From: Lysobacteraceae bacterium
GTDB taxonomy: Bacteria; Pseudomonadota; Gammaproteobacteria; Xanthomonadales; Rhodanobacteraceae
DNA length: 64,000 nucleotides
Reading direction: 5' to 3'
NCBI GenBank assembly: GCA_028871555.1
Contig: JAGWNA010000007.1
Span: forward strand, 1-64,000
Part shown: piece after piece, positions 46,779 to 58,325 of the stretch
How the letters are laid out: each line of letters starts with the position of its first letter
Position numbering within the stretch: position 1 is the first letter of the stretch
Position numbers and translations under genes: made by a program
The notes under the pieces: model-generated
Databases searched by the model: none
Told to the model about the DNA's origin: nothing
What the model saw: only the letters and a program-made list of their open reading frames with translations

Positions 46779-47396
46779 TTACACGGCGGCCGGAAACGGC
46801 TCACGCCACGATTCCAGGTCGCACAGGCGATCATGCCAGGCAAGCACGTGGGGGAACCCATTCAGCGGGATCTGCGCGCGCTCGGCGTAGGGCAGCGCGA
46901 TCGCCACGGCAAAATCGGCGACGCTGAGCCGTTCGTCCACCAGCCAGCGACGGCCTTCCAGATGCGCATCGAGAACCGCCGCATAGCGTCGGAACTCCTT
47001 CTGCGCTTCGGTCACCGCGGCGGCATCGGGAGCGCCGAGACTGAAGCGTGCCTTGATGATGTGCTCGAAATACAGCTCGCCGGCATGACGGGTGAAATGC
47101 TGCTGGTTCCAGCTGAACCAGCGAAGGATTTCGATCTGGCTACCCGCATCACGGGGCCACAGTTGCGAATCGGCACGCCCGGCCAGATGACACATGATCG
47201 CATCGGCTTCCCACAGATTGCGCTCGCCATCGACCAGTGTCGGGACTTTGCCGTTGGGATTGAGCGCCAGATATTCGCTCGTGCGATGCTCGCCGCGATC
47301 CAGCCGAAGAAAGACGTAGTCAATCGGCAGCTGCAGATATTTCGCCACGGCGCAGGCCTTGCGTGGGGAAAGCACGTCCGAATAGTAGAGTTTCAT
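46779..47396 (-). CDS. Glutathione S-transferase family protein
   Basis: A 205-residue protein from ATG 47396. The N-terminal thioredoxin-fold half starts MKLYYSDVLSPRKACAVAKY and contains NPNGKVPTLVDGERNLWEAD-type residues, with the cis-Pro and glutathione-binding E-A/S pair. The C-terminal helical half has RRWLVDERLSVADFAVAIAL, the GST N-capping motif. The substrate is unknown. It is the first gene of the minus-strand cluster that includes VOC, YCII and the sigma factor. Confidence 0.92.
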   Translation of the reverse strand: MKLYYSDVLSPRKACAVAKYLQLPIDYVFLRLDRGEHRTSEYLALNPNGKVPTLVDGERNLWEADAIMCHLAGRADSQLWPRDAGSQIEILRWFSWNQQHFTRHAGELYFEHIIKARFSLGAPDAAAVTEAQKEFRRYAAVLDAHLEGRRWLVDERLSVADFAVAIALPYAERAQIPLNGFPHVLAWHDRLCDLESWREPFPAAV

Positions 47397-47626
47397 GATG
47401 CGTGATCCCTGACTGTCATGGTTCGATGCCGGATCTTGCGATGGGAAGGCCAGGAGCCAGTCCGCGCCGCCAGATACCGGTCCCATGTCACCTCGACGAA
47501 CGAGGTCGGCCGGAATCGACATCGAAAAGTTCTTTCGGCCGCATTCCGCAGGGCGAGCGCCCCGGCTTGACCCTGCCCGCCCACTCACCCCATGCTTGGT
47601 CGTCTTTGTCCAGCCGAAACACACGC

Positions 47627-49516
47627 ATGAGCAGTCGCTACAACGCCGCCGACATCGAAGTCCTGTCCGGTCTGGATCCGGTCAAGCGCCGTCCCGGCAT
47701 GTACACCGACACCACCCGCCCGAACCATCTGGTGCAGGAGGTGGTGGACAATTCGGTGGACGAGGCGCTGGCCGGCCACGCGAAGACCATCGAGGTGGTG
47801 CTGCACGACGACGGTTCGGTGGAAGTGAGCGACGACGGCCGCGGCATGCCGGTGGACATCCACCCGGAGGAAGGCGTAAGCGGCGTCGAGCTGATCATGA
47901 CCCGGCTGCATGCCGGCGGCAAGTTCAGCGGCAAGAACTACAACTTCTCCGGCGGTTTGCACGGTGTCGGCGTGTCGGTGGTCAACGCGCTGTCCGACCG
48001 TGTGGAGGTCACGATCCGCCGCGACGGCAGCGAATACCGCATGGTGTTCGAGCACGGCGACAAGGCCGGCGAACTGGAGATGATCGGCTCGGTACCGAAG
48101 AAGCGCAGCGGCACCACCTTGCGTTTCTGGCCGGAAGCGAAGTATTTCGACTCGCCGAAGATCTCGCTGGGCAAACTCAAGCACCTGCTGCGCGCCAAGG
48201 CGGTGCTGTGCGCCGGCCTCAACGTGAAGCTCACCGACGACGCCACCGGCGAAGTCGTCGAGTGGCATTACGAGGACGGCCTGCGCGACTACCTGCGCGG
48301 CGAACTCGATGGCATCGAGGCACTGCCGAACGAATTGTTCGTGCATCGCATGGCACGCGACGTCGAAGGCCTGGAAGTGGCGCTGGCCTGGCTGCCCGAA
48401 GGCGATCTGGTGCAGGAGAGCTACGTCAACCTGATCCCCACCGCGCAGGGCGGCACCCACGTCAACGGCCTGCGCACCGGCCTGACCACCGCGATCCGCG
48501 AATTCTGCGACATCCGCAACCTGCTGCCGCGCGGCGTGAAGCTGGCGCCGGAAGACGTGTGGGAGCGGCTGTCGTTCGTGCTGTCGACCCGGCTGCAGGA
48601 TCCGCAGTTCGCCGGCCAGACCAAGGAGCGGCTGTCTTCGCGGCAGACCGCCGGCATGGTCGAAAACGTCATCCACGATGCCTTCAGCCTGTGGCTCAAC
48701 CAGCATGTGGAACTGGGCGAGCGGATCGCGCAACTGGCGATCGAGCGCGCCAGCGCGCGCCTGAAAGCCGCCAAGCAGGTGGTGCGCAAGAAGATCACCC
48801 AGGGACCGGCGCTGCCCGGCAAGCTGGCCGATTGCACCGCCACCGATCTCAGCCGGACCGAACTGTTCCTGGTCGAGGGCGACTCCGCCGGCGGCAGCGC
48901 CAAGCAGGCGCGCGACAAGGAGTTCCAGGCGATCCTGCCGCTGCGCGGCAAGATCCTCAATACGTGGGAGGTCGAATCCGGTTCGGTGCTGGCGTCGGAG
49001 GAAGTGCACAATCTGGCCATCGCGATCGGCTGCGATCCCGGCAAGGACGACCTGTCCGGACTGCGCTACGGCAAGGTGATCATCCTCGCCGATGCCGATT
49101 CGGACGGCCTGCACATCGCCACCCTGCTCTCGGCGCTGTTCCTCAGGCATTTCCCCCGGCTGGTCGGCGAGGGCCACGTGTTCGTGGCGATGCCGCCGCT
49201 GTTCCGCGTCGACGTGGGCAAGCAGGTGTTCTATTGCCTGGACGAGAGCGAGAAGGAAGCGATGCTGCAGCGGATCGAACGCGAGAAGATCAAGGGCGCG
49301 GTCAGCACCACCCGTTTCAAGGGCCTGGGCGAAATGAACCCGCCGCAGTTGCGCGAATCGACCATCCACCCGGACACGCGCCGGCTGGTGCAGTTGACGA
49401 TCGGCGACGACGACGGCACCGGCAAGCTGATGGACATGTTGCTGGCGAAGAAGCGTGCCGGCGATCGCAAGGCATGGCTTGAGGAAAAGGGCGACCTGGC
49501 GACGCTGGAAGCGTGA
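47627..49516 (+). CDS. parE: DNA topoisomerase IV subunit B
   Basis: ATPase subunit that, with ParC, decatenates daughter chromosomes. It has 629 residues from ATG 47627, the ParE length. The GHKL ATP site shows [34 protein letters not shown] and [15 protein letters not shown]. The Toprim region carries [14 protein letters not shown] and the metal motif DADSDGLHI (more often DADVDG). The C-terminus has [15 protein letters not shown]. No parC in the window. The frame continues upstream of the ATG without homology. Confidence 0.96.
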   Translation: MSSRYNAADIEVLSGLDPVKRRPGMYTDTTRPNHLVQEVVDNSVDEALAGHAKTIEVVLHDDGSVEVSDDGRGMPVDIHPEEGVSGVELIMTRLHAGGKFSGKNYNFSGGLHGVGVSVVNALSDRVEVTIRRDGSEYRMVFEHGDKAGELEMIGSVPKKRSGTTLRFWPEAKYFDSPKISLGKLKHLLRAKAVLCAGLNVKLTDDATGEVVEWHYEDGLRDYLRGELDGIEALPNELFVHRMARDVEGLEVALAWLPEGDLVQESYVNLIPTAQGGTHVNGLRTGLTTAIREFCDIRNLLPRGVKLAPEDVWERLSFVLSTRLQDPQFAGQTKERLSSRQTAGMVENVIHDAFSLWLNQHVELGERIAQLAIERASARLKAAKQVVRKKITQGPALPGKLADCTATDLSRTELFLVEGDSAGGSAKQARDKEFQAILPLRGKILNTWEVESGSVLASEEVHNLAIAIGCDPGKDDLSGLRYGKVIILADADSDGLHIATLLSALFLRHFPRLVGEGHVFVAMPPLFRVDVGKQVFYCLDESEKEAMLQRIEREKIKGAVSTTRFKGLGEMNPPQLRESTIHPDTRRLVQLTIGDDDGTGKLMDMLLAKKRAGDRKAWLEEKGDLATLEA

Positions 49517-49526
49517 CCGTTTTGCT

Positions 49527-49549
49527 CCCTCTCCCCCTCGGGGAGAGGG
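49527..49549. terminator. Hairpin downstream of parE
   Basis: CCCTCTCCCC (49527-49536) and GGGGAGAGGG (49540-49549) form a perfect 10-bp stem with a 3-nt loop, 11 bp after the parE stop. The following GGCTGGGGTGAGGGG is typical of a dispersed C/T-rich palindrome family in related genomes, so it may be a repeat doubling as a terminator. Confidence 0.55.
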
Positions 49550-49653
49550 CTGGGGTGAGGGGGCGCTCTTGCGATAAGGTTGCACCAAGGCACCGCTTAT
49601 CTCGATCCTCTCCCTCCAGGGAGAGGAAGAACATCCGCCACGGGACACTGCGC

Positions 49654-50175
49654 ATGGCCCTGCTACCGCCCATCAATCTCGATCGCTGGATCGACGAGCA
49701 CCGTCACCTGCTGCAGCCGCCGGTGGGCAACAAGTGCATCGTCGATGGCGACTTCATCATCATGATCGTCGGCGGCCCGAACGAACGCACCGACTACCAC
49801 TACGACGAAGGCCCGGAATTCTTCCATCAGCTCGAAGGCGAGATGGTTCTGAAGGTGCAGGATGAGGGCCAGGCCCGCGACATTCCGATCCGCGCCGGCG
49901 AGCTCTTCTATCTGCCGCCACGGGTGCCGCATTCACCGCAACGCATGCCCGATTCGATCGGGCTGGTGATCGAGCGCCGCCGCCTGCCGCACGAGAAGGA
50001 CGGCCTGCTGTGGTTCTGCGAGCGCTGCAACCACAAGCTGTACGAAGAATATTTCACGCTCGGCAGCATCGAGCACGATTTTCCGCCGATCTTCGGGCAC
50101 TTCTACAGCTCGCGCGAATTGCGTACCTGCGGCGAATGCGGCCACCTGAATCCGGCACCTCCGCAATACCCGTAG
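49654..50175 (+). CDS. nbaC: 3-Hydroxyanthranilate 3,4-dioxygenase
   Basis: A 173-residue Fe(II) cupin enzyme that opens 3-hydroxyanthranilate in the kynurenine route, toward quinolinate/NAD or 2-nitrobenzoate-type degradation. Iron and substrate residues are visible: [20 protein letters not shown] supplies the HxxxxE/H cupin ligands, and [13 protein letters not shown] the third. A C-terminal rubredoxin-like CxxC pair ([11 protein letters not shown] and CGECGH) is characteristic of the bacterial dimeric form. No other kynurenine gene is nearby. The family A palindrome starts at its stop codon. Confidence 0.94.
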   Translation: MALLPPINLDRWIDEHRHLLQPPVGNKCIVDGDFIIMIVGGPNERTDYHYDEGPEFFHQLEGEMVLKVQDEGQARDIPIRAGELFYLPPRVPHSPQRMPDSIGLVIERRRLPHEKDGLLWFCERCNHKLYEEYFTLGSIEHDFPPIFGHFYSSRELRTCGECGHLNPAPPQYP

Positions 50176-50249
50176 GAGCGCACCCTGTGCGCGAATGCTC
50201 TTGTCGCGTTTGGTGCAAAGAGCATTCGCGCACAGGGTGCGCTCCTACG
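50171..50249. repeat. Dispersed palindrome, family A (best copy)
   Basis: Left arm 50171-50202 and right arm 50218-50249 are perfect 32-bp inverted repeats (outer part CGTAGGAGCGCACCCTGTGC) with a 15-nt loop. The left arm overlaps the dioxygenase stop codon, so the stem can form at the very end of that message. Confidence 0.92.
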
Positions 50250-50314
50250 GGGCAGACGGCCTGACGTCAAGCGCCGTCCCGGCTTGACCCGGATCGCCCG
50301 GCGTCAAACCGGTT

Positions 50315-51610
<1,296 letters not shown>

Positions 51611-51650
51611 GACGGGGCTCCGTAGATGGCGATATTGTCTTTGGCTGGTT

Positions 51651-53246
51651 TCAGGCGAGGCGGTCGTAGGCCGGCAAGGTCAGGAAATCCGTCAGTTGTT
51701 CGGCGTGGGTCAGCGCGCAGAACAGCGCGGCAGCATCATCGACCCGGGCTGCTCCGGGTACATCGCTTGCGCGCAAACGGTGAGCATGCGCGGCGAGCAC
51801 CTGATCGAACAGTGCGAAATCGATCGGTGCGTGGTCGCTGAACTCGAGTGCGCCGTGATGCAACCACTGCCACAGCTGGGCACGGGCGATCTCCGCGGTG
51901 GCCGCATCTTCCATCAGGTTGTGGATCGGCACGCAGCCGAGCCCGTCCAGCCATGCCGCGGTGTAGCGCAGCGCGACCTCGACGTTGTTGTCGAACCCGG
52001 CACGGCTGATCGAGCCGCCACACGGGGCGATCAGCTGGTCGCGCGTCACGTGGACATCCTCGCGCAGCACGTCCAACTGGTTCGGCGCCGGCATGTAACG
52101 ATCGAAGATCTCCTGCGCAACCGGCACCAGTGCAGGGTGCGCGACCCAGGTGCCGTCATGGCCCGCCTGCACCTCGCGCAGCTTGTCGGCGCGCACCTTG
52201 TCCATGGCCGCCTCGTTCGCGGCATCGTCGCCGCGGATCGGAATCTGCGCCGCCATGCCGCCCATCGCGAATGCGCCGCGGCGATGGCAGGTCTGGATCA
52301 GCAGCTGCGAATAGGCTTTCAGGAACGGTACCGTCATCAGCACCTGGCCGCGCTCCGGCAGCAGGCGATCGCGATGGCCGCGCAGGGTCTTGATGTACGA
52401 GAAAATGTAATCCCAGCGGCCGCAGTTGAGGCCGACGGCACGACGGCGCAGCGCGTGCAGGATCTCGTGCATCTGGAACACCGCCGGCAGCGTCTCGATC
52501 AACACGGTGGCTTTCATGCAGCCGACCGGCAGGTCAAGTTCGTTTTCTGCCTGCGCCATCACCTCATCCCACAGCGCGGCCTCTTCCATCGCCTCCAGTT
52601 TGGGCAGGTAGAAGAACGGCCCCCGTCCTTGCCGATGCAAGGTACGGGCGTTGTGGAAGGCGAACAGGCCGAAGTCGACCAAGGCGCCGGCCATCGTCTC
52701 GCCATCGACGGTGACATGCCGTTCGGGCAGGTGCCAGCCACGCGGGCGCACCACCAGCACGGCCGGGTTCTCGCCCACTCGATAGAGCTTGCCCTCCGGC
52801 GAACGGAATTCGATGCTGCCGTTCACCGCATCGCGCAGGTTGATCTGACCGTCGAGCTGGTTGGCGAAACTCGGTGCCGAGGAATCCTCGAAGTCGGCCA
52901 TGAACACCTTGGCGCCGGAATTGAGCGCATTGATGATCATCTTGCGTTCGACCGGCCCGGTGATTTCCACACGGCGATCCTGCAGCGCGGGCGGTATGGC
53001 TGCCACGCGCCAGTCGCCGCCGCGGATGGCCGCCGTATCGGCACGGAAATCCGGCAATGCTCCGGCGTCGAAGCGGGCCTGGCGTTCGCGTCTGGCCTGC
53101 AGCAGCTGCTGGCGAAGCGGCTCGGCGAACTGGTGCAGCCGGGCCAGAAAGGCCAGCGCGTCCGGAGTCAGGATGCTTTCGTAGCCGCCTCGTTTGGCAT
53201 GGATCTCGACTTTGCCTGCGTCGAATTGTTCTTGGGGTACTGCCAT
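51651..53246 (-). CDS. aceB: Malate synthase A
   Basis: Second glyoxylate-shunt enzyme: glyoxylate plus acetyl-CoA to malate. It has 531 residues, the length of the A isoform (not the 720-residue G form). Mg and substrate residues occur in [20 protein letters not shown] and [38 protein letters not shown] and [13 protein letters not shown] are also characteristic. It is first in aceB-aceA, transcribed away from the LysR-type gene across a 120-bp A/T-rich gap. Confidence 0.97.
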   Translation of the reverse strand: MAVPQEQFDAGKVEIHAKRGGYESILTPDALAFLARLHQFAEPLRQQLLQARRERQARFDAGALPDFRADTAAIRGGDWRVAAIPPALQDRRVEITGPVERKMIINALNSGAKVFMADFEDSSAPSFANQLDGQINLRDAVNGSIEFRSPEGKLYRVGENPAVLVVRPRGWHLPERHVTVDGETMAGALVDFGLFAFHNARTLHRQGRGPFFYLPKLEAMEEAALWDEVMAQAENELDLPVGCMKATVLIETLPAVFQMHEILHALRRRAVGLNCGRWDYIFSYIKTLRGHRDRLLPERGQVLMTVPFLKAYSQLLIQTCHRRGAFAMGGMAAQIPIRGDDAANEAAMDKVRADKLREVQAGHDGTWVAHPALVPVAQEIFDRYMPAPNQLDVLREDVHVTRDQLIAPCGGSISRAGFDNNVEVALRYTAAWLDGLGCVPIHNLMEDAATAEIARAQLWQWLHHGALEFSDHAPIDFALFDQVLAAHAHRLRASDVPGAARVDDAAALFCALTHAEQLTDFLTLPAYDRLA

Positions 53247-53366
53247 GAGCTTGCTCCGGTCTGGTGAGACCCGAAGCTAGGAAGAAATGGTGTATTTGAC
53301 AATGTAAATGTTTCAATTATTATTATTGACAATATCAATTTATATCTCAAGATATTGAACAAAGAC
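53247..53366. promoter_or_regulatory. A/T-rich divergent control region of aceBA and the LysR gene
   Basis: In contrast to the surrounding G/C-rich DNA, 53290-53360 is strongly A/T-rich. It contains two TTGACA hexamers (53296-53301 and 53326-53331) and a dyad ATTGA-CAATA-TCAAT (53325-53339), plus a looser TTGA...TCAA pair across 53296-53316. The dyads are plausible LysR-type operator half-sites. Promoter -10 elements were not resolved because spacing to TATTAT or GATATT is 19 bp rather than 17. Confidence 0.6.
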
Positions 53367-54407
53367 ATGAAAGTGCCGACAAAAACCATGAACGCAGCGA
53401 AAAAAAGCCCACGCCCGGTGCCGAAAACGCGTGCCGGGAACAAGCCAGCCGAGGACAAAGTCGGCCGTTACTATTACAAGGGCAACCGCCACAAGCAGCT
53501 GCGGGCGTTTGTCACCGTGGTAAAACTGGGTAGCCTGACCCGTGCTGCCGAAGCGCTGTACCTGTCGCAGCCCACGATCAGCCTGCAATTGCAGGCACTG
53601 GAGCGCGAACTGGGTTTGAGCCTGCTCGAACGCAGCCGCCGCCGCATCAACCTCACCGATGCCGGCGAGGCGCTATACGAACTGACCCGCCCGCTGGTGG
53701 AGGGCTGGGAAACCCTGGATCGCGATTTTCAGGCCAAAGTGAAAGGCCTGCACGGCGGCCGACTGACCATCGCCGCCGGCACCTCGACGATCCAGTACCT
53801 GCTGCCTGAGTTGGTTCGCCGTTTCCGTGAACGCTTTCCTGCCGTGAAATTGCAGTTGGCGAATGTCACCGGCAAGGACGGTCTGGCCATGCTGCGTGAG
53901 GACCAGGCCGACTTCGCGGTCGGCTCGATGCTCGACGTGCCCAATGACATCGCCTGGGCGCCGGTGCATCACTACGACCCGATGCTGATCATGCCGCCGG
54001 ACCATCCGTTGGCGGCAAAGGAAGAGATCGTACTGGAGGATCTGTCGCCGTACGGACTGATCCTGCCGCCACAGCGGCTGTCCACTTACCGGCTGGTCGA
54101 CCTGGTGTTCCAGCAGCGCCAGGTACCGTATCAGGTCGCCATCGAAGTCGGCGGATGGGACGTGATCAAGGAATATGTTGCGATGGGGATGGGCATTTCG
54201 ATCGTCACCGGCATCTGCATCACCGCGGCCGATCGCGGTCGGCTGGCCGTGCGCAATCTGCGCCAGTATTTTCCCCAGCGGGCTTACGGCGTGGTCATGC
54301 GCAAGGGCAAGTTTCTCAGCGCCGAGGCGCGCGCCTTCATCGACCTGATCAATCCGGGCCTGCTGACCCATCGCGATTACGACGAGTCGGGCCATTCGCA
54401 GCGTTAG
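53367..54407 (+). CDS. LysR-family transcriptional regulator, probable glyoxylate-shunt regulator
   Basis: A 346-residue protein from ATG 53367 (TTG 53355 and ATG 53388 are alternatives). It has a basic N-terminal tail of about 40 residues, then a winged helix-turn-helix (KLGSLTRAAEALYLSQPTIS and the following LQLQALERELG), and a LysR effector-binding domain. Divergent transcription from aceBA is the usual arrangement of a LysR protein with its target operon, so control of aceBA is a reasonable inference. The inducer is not predictable. Confidence 0.92.
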   Translation: MKVPTKTMNAAKKSPRPVPKTRAGNKPAEDKVGRYYYKGNRHKQLRAFVTVVKLGSLTRAAEALYLSQPTISLQLQALERELGLSLLERSRRRINLTDAGEALYELTRPLVEGWETLDRDFQAKVKGLHGGRLTIAAGTSTIQYLLPELVRRFRERFPAVKLQLANVTGKDGLAMLREDQADFAVGSMLDVPNDIAWAPVHHYDPMLIMPPDHPLAAKEEIVLEDLSPYGLILPPQRLSTYRLVDLVFQQRQVPYQVAIEVGGWDVIKEYVAMGMGISIVTGICITAADRGRLAVRNLRQYFPQRAYGVVMRKGKFLSAEARAFIDLINPGLLTHRDYDESGHSQR

Positions 54408-54809
54408 CAACCCGTCGTGCTTTGGTCGCCGGGCGAGCGCGATCGAACTGCCGTATGACAGGTGGCCCGCGCCGCGCGGCAGGAACGTGCCGTCGAGCCC
54501 TGGTCCGACACTCCCTCATGCCACACAGGAACGGACCGAACGACACCACTCGACGTCGGTACGCACGTGTGCCTGCACAGGAAGAAAATCTCATGCTTGC
54601 TGGCATGCTATTGCGCCAGTGCAATGCTGCAATCGATGAACCTTCCGAGGCAGCACGGCAAGCGAGCCGATCGCCGGTTCCCGGGTGCTCGCAGGCAGCA
54701 GGTGAAAGGCGGCCCCGGGCTGATTGGATACGAACCTCCAAGGACGGCCCGGGGGCGCGATTGGTTGCCTGATTATCCAGTGCGCCAGCAGCTGGTGGGC
54801 CTCCTGCAT
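54408..54809. other. 402-bp gap without a recognisable gene
   Basis: The gap lies between the LysR gene and the convergent acyltransferase gene. A 72-codon minus-strand frame (54591-54809) starts right after the acyltransferase stop but shows no domain or natural-looking sequence. No strong terminator hairpin was identified. Confidence 0.5.
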
Positions 54810-55406
54810 TCAGACGTCGCGGTGCTTGCCCTTGAAGGGGGCGTAGAACGCGCGCAGGCGGACAAGGTCGGTTTCCATGTCGTCGCTGGTTTCGAACAGC
54901 GGACCGACGCCGATGGTCTGATCGGGATAATTGAAATACGCGGTCACGATGGGCACGCCGGCACCATGGGCGATGTGCCAGAAACCGGTTTTCCATCGGG
55001 CTACCTGCTTGCGGGTACCTTCCGGAGCGATAGCCAGCCAGAAGGCCTCGCGTTGTCGGAACTGGTCGATCATCTGCTCGACCACGCCCCTGGCGGCGCC
55101 ACGGTCGACACCAATGCCGCCGAGCCGGTGCAGCAAACTGCCGAGCAGCCCGCGAAACAGTTCCCGCTTGCCCATGAAATGCACGTCGGCGCCTATCGCC
55201 ACTTTCAGCAGCAGACCCCAGAAGCCATCCCACCAGGACGAATGCGGCGCGGCAATCACGACCGCACGGGAGACATCGGGGAACTCGCCAACAAAACTCC
55301 ACCCGCACAGCCGCAGCGCGGCACGACAGGCTTTGCGCCGCAGACCATCGCGCAGCTGTGGCATGCATGGCGGCAGTTGCGCCGGCGACGGGATGTATCG
55401 CTTCAT
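54810..55406 (-). CDS. 1-Acyl-glycerol-3-phosphate acyltransferase-like protein
   Basis: A 198-residue PlsC-fold acyltransferase. The catalytic HxxxxD motif is present as APHSSWWDGFWG, the second conserved block is FMGKRELFRG, and the PEGTR motif is in LAIAPEGTRKQ. No obvious membrane anchor is present. It resembles the short PlsC-like proteins of Xanthomonadales that acylate lipids of unknown identity. Its ATG overlaps the arfB stop (ATGA), so the two are translationally coupled. Confidence 0.9.
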   Translation of the reverse strand: MKRYIPSPAQLPPCMPQLRDGLRRKACRAALRLCGWSFVGEFPDVSRAVVIAAPHSSWWDGFWGLLLKVAIGADVHFMGKRELFRGLLGSLLHRLGGIGVDRGAARGVVEQMIDQFRQREAFWLAIAPEGTRKQVARWKTGFWHIAHGAGVPIVTAYFNYPDQTIGVGPLFETSDDMETDLVRLRAFYAPFKGKHRDV

Positions 55407-55825
55407 TCGATATCCGGTTTGCGCGAGCGGGTTTGCTTGATTCTTCCGCGCTGCAGCTTGCCGACCAGCCTGCGCTCCTTCGAGGCGCGGGTCGGCCGGG
55501 TGGCGACGCGTTTTCTGGGTGGTACCAGCACACCGCGAATGATCTCGGCCAGCCGTTCGCGTGCGTCGTCGCGGTTGCGGGCCTGTTCGCGGAAGCGACG
55601 CGACTGGATCACCAATACGCCTTCGCCGGTCAAGCGGCGATCATGTCGCGCCAGCAGCCGCGCACGTATCTCATCCGGCAGCGAGGGCGAATTGATCACG
55701 TCGAAACGCAGTTCCACCGCACTTTCGGTACGGTTGACATGTTGCCCGCCCGGGCCATCGGCGCGCAGGAAGCGCTCGACCAGCTCGGACTCGGGCAGGA
55801 AGATGTTTTTGCTGACGGTCAACAT
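55403..55825 (-). CDS. arfB: Alternative ribosome-rescue factor ArfB
   Basis: A 140-residue peptidyl-tRNA hydrolase that frees ribosomes stalled on broken mRNAs. The release-factor GGQ motif is in RADGPGGQHVNRTESAVEL (Gly26-Gln28). The C-terminal basic tail (SKERRLVGKLQRGRIKQTRS) would enter the empty mRNA channel. It overlaps the end of truC by 7 bp and the acyltransferase start by 4 bp. Confidence 0.95.
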   Translation of the reverse strand: MLTVSKNIFLPESELVERFLRADGPGGQHVNRTESAVELRFDVINSPSLPDEIRARLLARHDRRLTGEGVLVIQSRRFREQARNRDDARERLAEIIRGVLVPPRKRVATRPTRASKERRLVGKLQRGRIKQTRSRKPDIE

Positions 55826-56580
55826 GTCGGCAGTTTAAGGGCAAGCCCGCCCCAGAAGCATCGCCCGCAAGCGGCCTCCTGCGGGTGCGGGTGCGGCCAG
55901 CCGAAACGCTCGAGCAAACCGAGGTAGGCAGCATCCAGCGGCGCCTCGAGGCACATCCGTTGCCCATTCGACGGGTGATCGAAGCACAACTGCCATGCGT
56001 GCAGCAGCATCCGGTGGCAACCGAAGTGCTGCTTGTACAGCCGGTTGTGATCGCCGCGGCCATGCTGGCAATCGCCGATGACCGGATGATGGATATGCGC
56101 CAGATGCTTGCGGATCTGACGGAAACGGCCGGTTTCCGGTTCGGCCGACACCAGCGCGTAGCGTTGCTGTGGATAGCGGCCCAGGGCGATCGGCACCTCG
56201 ATCGTGGCCAGCCGCCTGAACTGCGTGCGCGCCTCGCGTCGCGGGCCGGTTTCGCGCGCACCGGGCAGCGCATAATCGATCACCCCCGCATCCGGCTGCG
56301 GCCAGCCGCGGACCACCGCAAGGTAGCGCTTGCGCACCGTGCGACCCATGAACTGCTCGCCCAGCGCGGCGGCGACGGCACTGGATCGTGCCGCCAGCAG
56401 CACGCCGCTGGTGGCGCGGTCGAGCCGATGGGCCAGATACACATTGCCGCCAACCTGCGCGCGCAACAGATCGATCAGGAACTCCTCGGCATTGCCGACC
56501 ATCTTCGAGCGATGCACGGCCAGACCCGCGGGCTTGTTCACCGCGATCAGCGTGTCGTCCTGGTGGAGGATGTCGATCAT
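55819..56580 (-). CDS. truC: tRNA pseudouridine synthase (TruC-like)
   Basis: A 253-residue RluA-superfamily enzyme from ATG 56580. The catalytic aspartate is in LAHRLDRATSGVLLAARS; the N-terminal HQDDTLIAVNKPAGLAVHRS and the FRQIRKHLAHIHHPVIGD blocks are typical of TruC, which makes pseudouridine 65 in certain tRNAs. No S4 domain is present. The C-terminal extension has several Cys residues (ACGRCFWGG). The TruC subtype is from motif resemblance; another RluA relative is possible. Confidence 0.9.
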   Translation of the reverse strand: MIDILHQDDTLIAVNKPAGLAVHRSKMVGNAEEFLIDLLRAQVGGNVYLAHRLDRATSGVLLAARSSAVAAALGEQFMGRTVRKRYLAVVRGWPQPDAGVIDYALPGARETGPRREARTQFRRLATIEVPIALGRYPQQRYALVSAEPETGRFRQIRKHLAHIHHPVIGDCQHGRGDHNRLYKQHFGCHRMLLHAWQLCFDHPSNGQRMCLEAPLDAAYLGLLERFGWPHPHPQEAACGRCFWGGLALKLPTC

Positions 56581-56678
56581 AAGCCTGGATTGGTGCGCGC
56601 AAGGCGATGATGCTGCTTTGGATTGCCGGCCATTGGAACAAAAGCATCGCCCGCCAGCGGGCTCCTGCAAGGCGGAGA

Positions 56679-58325
56679 TCAGCGGCGCGGCCAGCCGACC
56701 GCGAAGGCCAGCACGCCGGCCATGCCAACACACAGCGGCGGCCAGATTCCGTGCTGCGGTGTCCGTGCCCACAACAGTGCGGCGCCGATCAGCAAGGAGC
56801 TGCCCAGCAGGCCGCAGGCAAGCAGTTTGTGCTGACGCCGGGCATCCTCGCGCTGCATTTGCAGTGCCTGCGGATCGCCGAGCGTACGCTGTTCGCCGCG
56901 ACCGATCTGGCGCAAGGCATCGCTGACCAGTTCGGGAAACTGCGGCGCGCTGTGCAGCCACTCGGGCAGGCGCTTGCGCACGTCGCGCAGGGTGCGCAGC
57001 GGGCTGTAGCGTTCGCGCAGGATGCGCTTCAGCACCGGGTGCGCGACCGCCCAGATGTCGATCTCGGGATCGAGCATGCGGCCGACGCCTTCGATGTTGA
57101 GCAAGGTCTTCTGCAGCAGGATCAGTTGCGGTTGCAGGGTCAGCTCGAAGCGGCGCGCGGTCTGGAACAGCTTCACCAGCAATTCGGCCAGCGAGATCTG
57201 CGACAGCGGACGGGTGAAGTACGGCTCGCACACGGTGCGCACTGCCGCTTCGAGTTCATCCAGCCTGACCGCGGCCGGCATCCAGCCGGCGGCGACGTGC
57301 AACTGCGCGATGCGGGCGTAGTCGCGCTCGAACAGCGCGATGAAGTTCTGCGCCAGCCAGTACTGGTCGGCCTGGGGCAGCGAACCCATGATGCCGAAAT
57401 CGAGCGCAATGAAACGCGGCTCGGCGATTCGCTCCGGGTCGACCCAGATGTTGCCGGGATGCGCATCGGCGTGGAAAAAATTGTCGCGGAACACCTGCTC
57501 GTAGAACACCCGCACGCCCTTGACGGCGAGCACCTTGCGGTCGACACCGGCGGCATCGATCGCGGCGATGTCGTCGCTGCTGATGCCGTACACGCGTTCC
57601 AGCGTCAGCACCCGCCTGGCGGTCAGTTCCCAGTACACGGCCGGCACGTAGAGGTCGACGCCGCTGGCGAAGTTGCGCTTGAGCAGGCTCGCACTGGCGC
57701 CCTCGCGCTGCAGATCCAGTTCGTTTTCCAGCATCTTCTCGACTTCGGCCACCACGTCGAGCGGGCGGATCTTGTCGGCGTTCGGATGCCAGCGCCGGGT
57801 CAGTTCGCCGAGCGAGCGCAGCAGCCGCACGTCGCGGGCGATCTGTGCGTCGATGCCCGGACGCAGCACCTTGACCACCACCTCGCGGCCGTCGTGCAGC
57901 GTGGCGGCGTGAACCTGGGCGATCGAGGCGGAAGCGAGCGGAGTTTCGTCGAACCGGGCGTACAGGCGGCCGATCGGAAATTTGAGCTCGCTCTCGACGA
58001 TCGCTCGCGCTTCGCTGCCGGCGAACGGGGCAACCTGATCCTGCAGCAGCGACAGTTCGTCGGCGATATCCAGCGGAATCAGGTCGCGCCGGGTCGACAG
58101 CACCTGGCCGGCCTTGACGAAGATCGGCCCCAGTTCGGTCAGCGCCAGGCGCAACCGTTCGCCACGCGGCAATTCGTGCACGTTGACGCGGGGCCGCCCC
58201 AGCAGGGGACGAAGCAGCTTCAGCGGACGGAACAGGTGGGCGGCGTCGACCAGATCGTCGAGCCGGTACGCCAGCAGCACCGAAGCGACCCGCAACAGCC
58301 GCGGCACGATTTTCAGCGGGGTCAC
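56679..58325 (-). CDS. ubiB: Ubiquinone biosynthesis accessory kinase-like protein UbiB
   Basis: A 548-residue membrane-associated member of the ABC1/ADCK atypical kinase family needed for ubiquinone synthesis. The KxGQ signature is in [19 protein letters not shown]; the Ala-rich nucleotide loop is in [11 protein letters not shown]; the catalytic region has [13 protein letters not shown] and ALDFGIMG. Two C-terminal helices (about 495-545, [19 protein letters not shown]) anchor it in the membrane. It overlaps ubiJ by 4 bp, the conserved ubiJ-ubiB pair; no ubiE is seen upstream. Confidence 0.95.
   Translation of the reverse strand: MTPLKIVPRLLRVASVLLAYRLDDLVDAAHLFRPLKLLRPLLGRPRVNVHELPRGERLRLALTELGPIFVKAGQVLSTRRDLIPLDIADELSLLQDQVAPFAGSEARAIVESELKFPIGRLYARFDETPLASASIAQVHAATLHDGREVVVKVLRPGIDAQIARDVRLLRSLGELTRRWHPNADKIRPLDVVAEVEKMLENELDLQREGASASLLKRNFASGVDLYVPAVYWELTARRVLTLERVYGISSDDIAAIDAAGVDRKVLAVKGVRVFYEQVFRDNFFHADAHPGNIWVDPERIAEPRFIALDFGIMGSLPQADQYWLAQNFIALFERDYARIAQLHVAAGWMPAAVRLDELEAAVRTVCEPYFTRPLSQISLAELLVKLFQTARRFELTLQPQLILLQKTLLNIEGVGRMLDPEIDIWAVAHPVLKRILRERYSPLRTLRDVRKRLPEWLHSAPQFPELVSDALRQIGRGEQRTLGDPQALQMQREDARRQHKLLACGLLGSSLLIGAALLWARTPQHGIWPPLCVGMAGVLAFAVGWPRR

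Noticed and set aside
54591-54809. A 72-codon frame directly after the acyltransferase stop
   Set aside because: The position is suggestive but the translation has no recognisable features.
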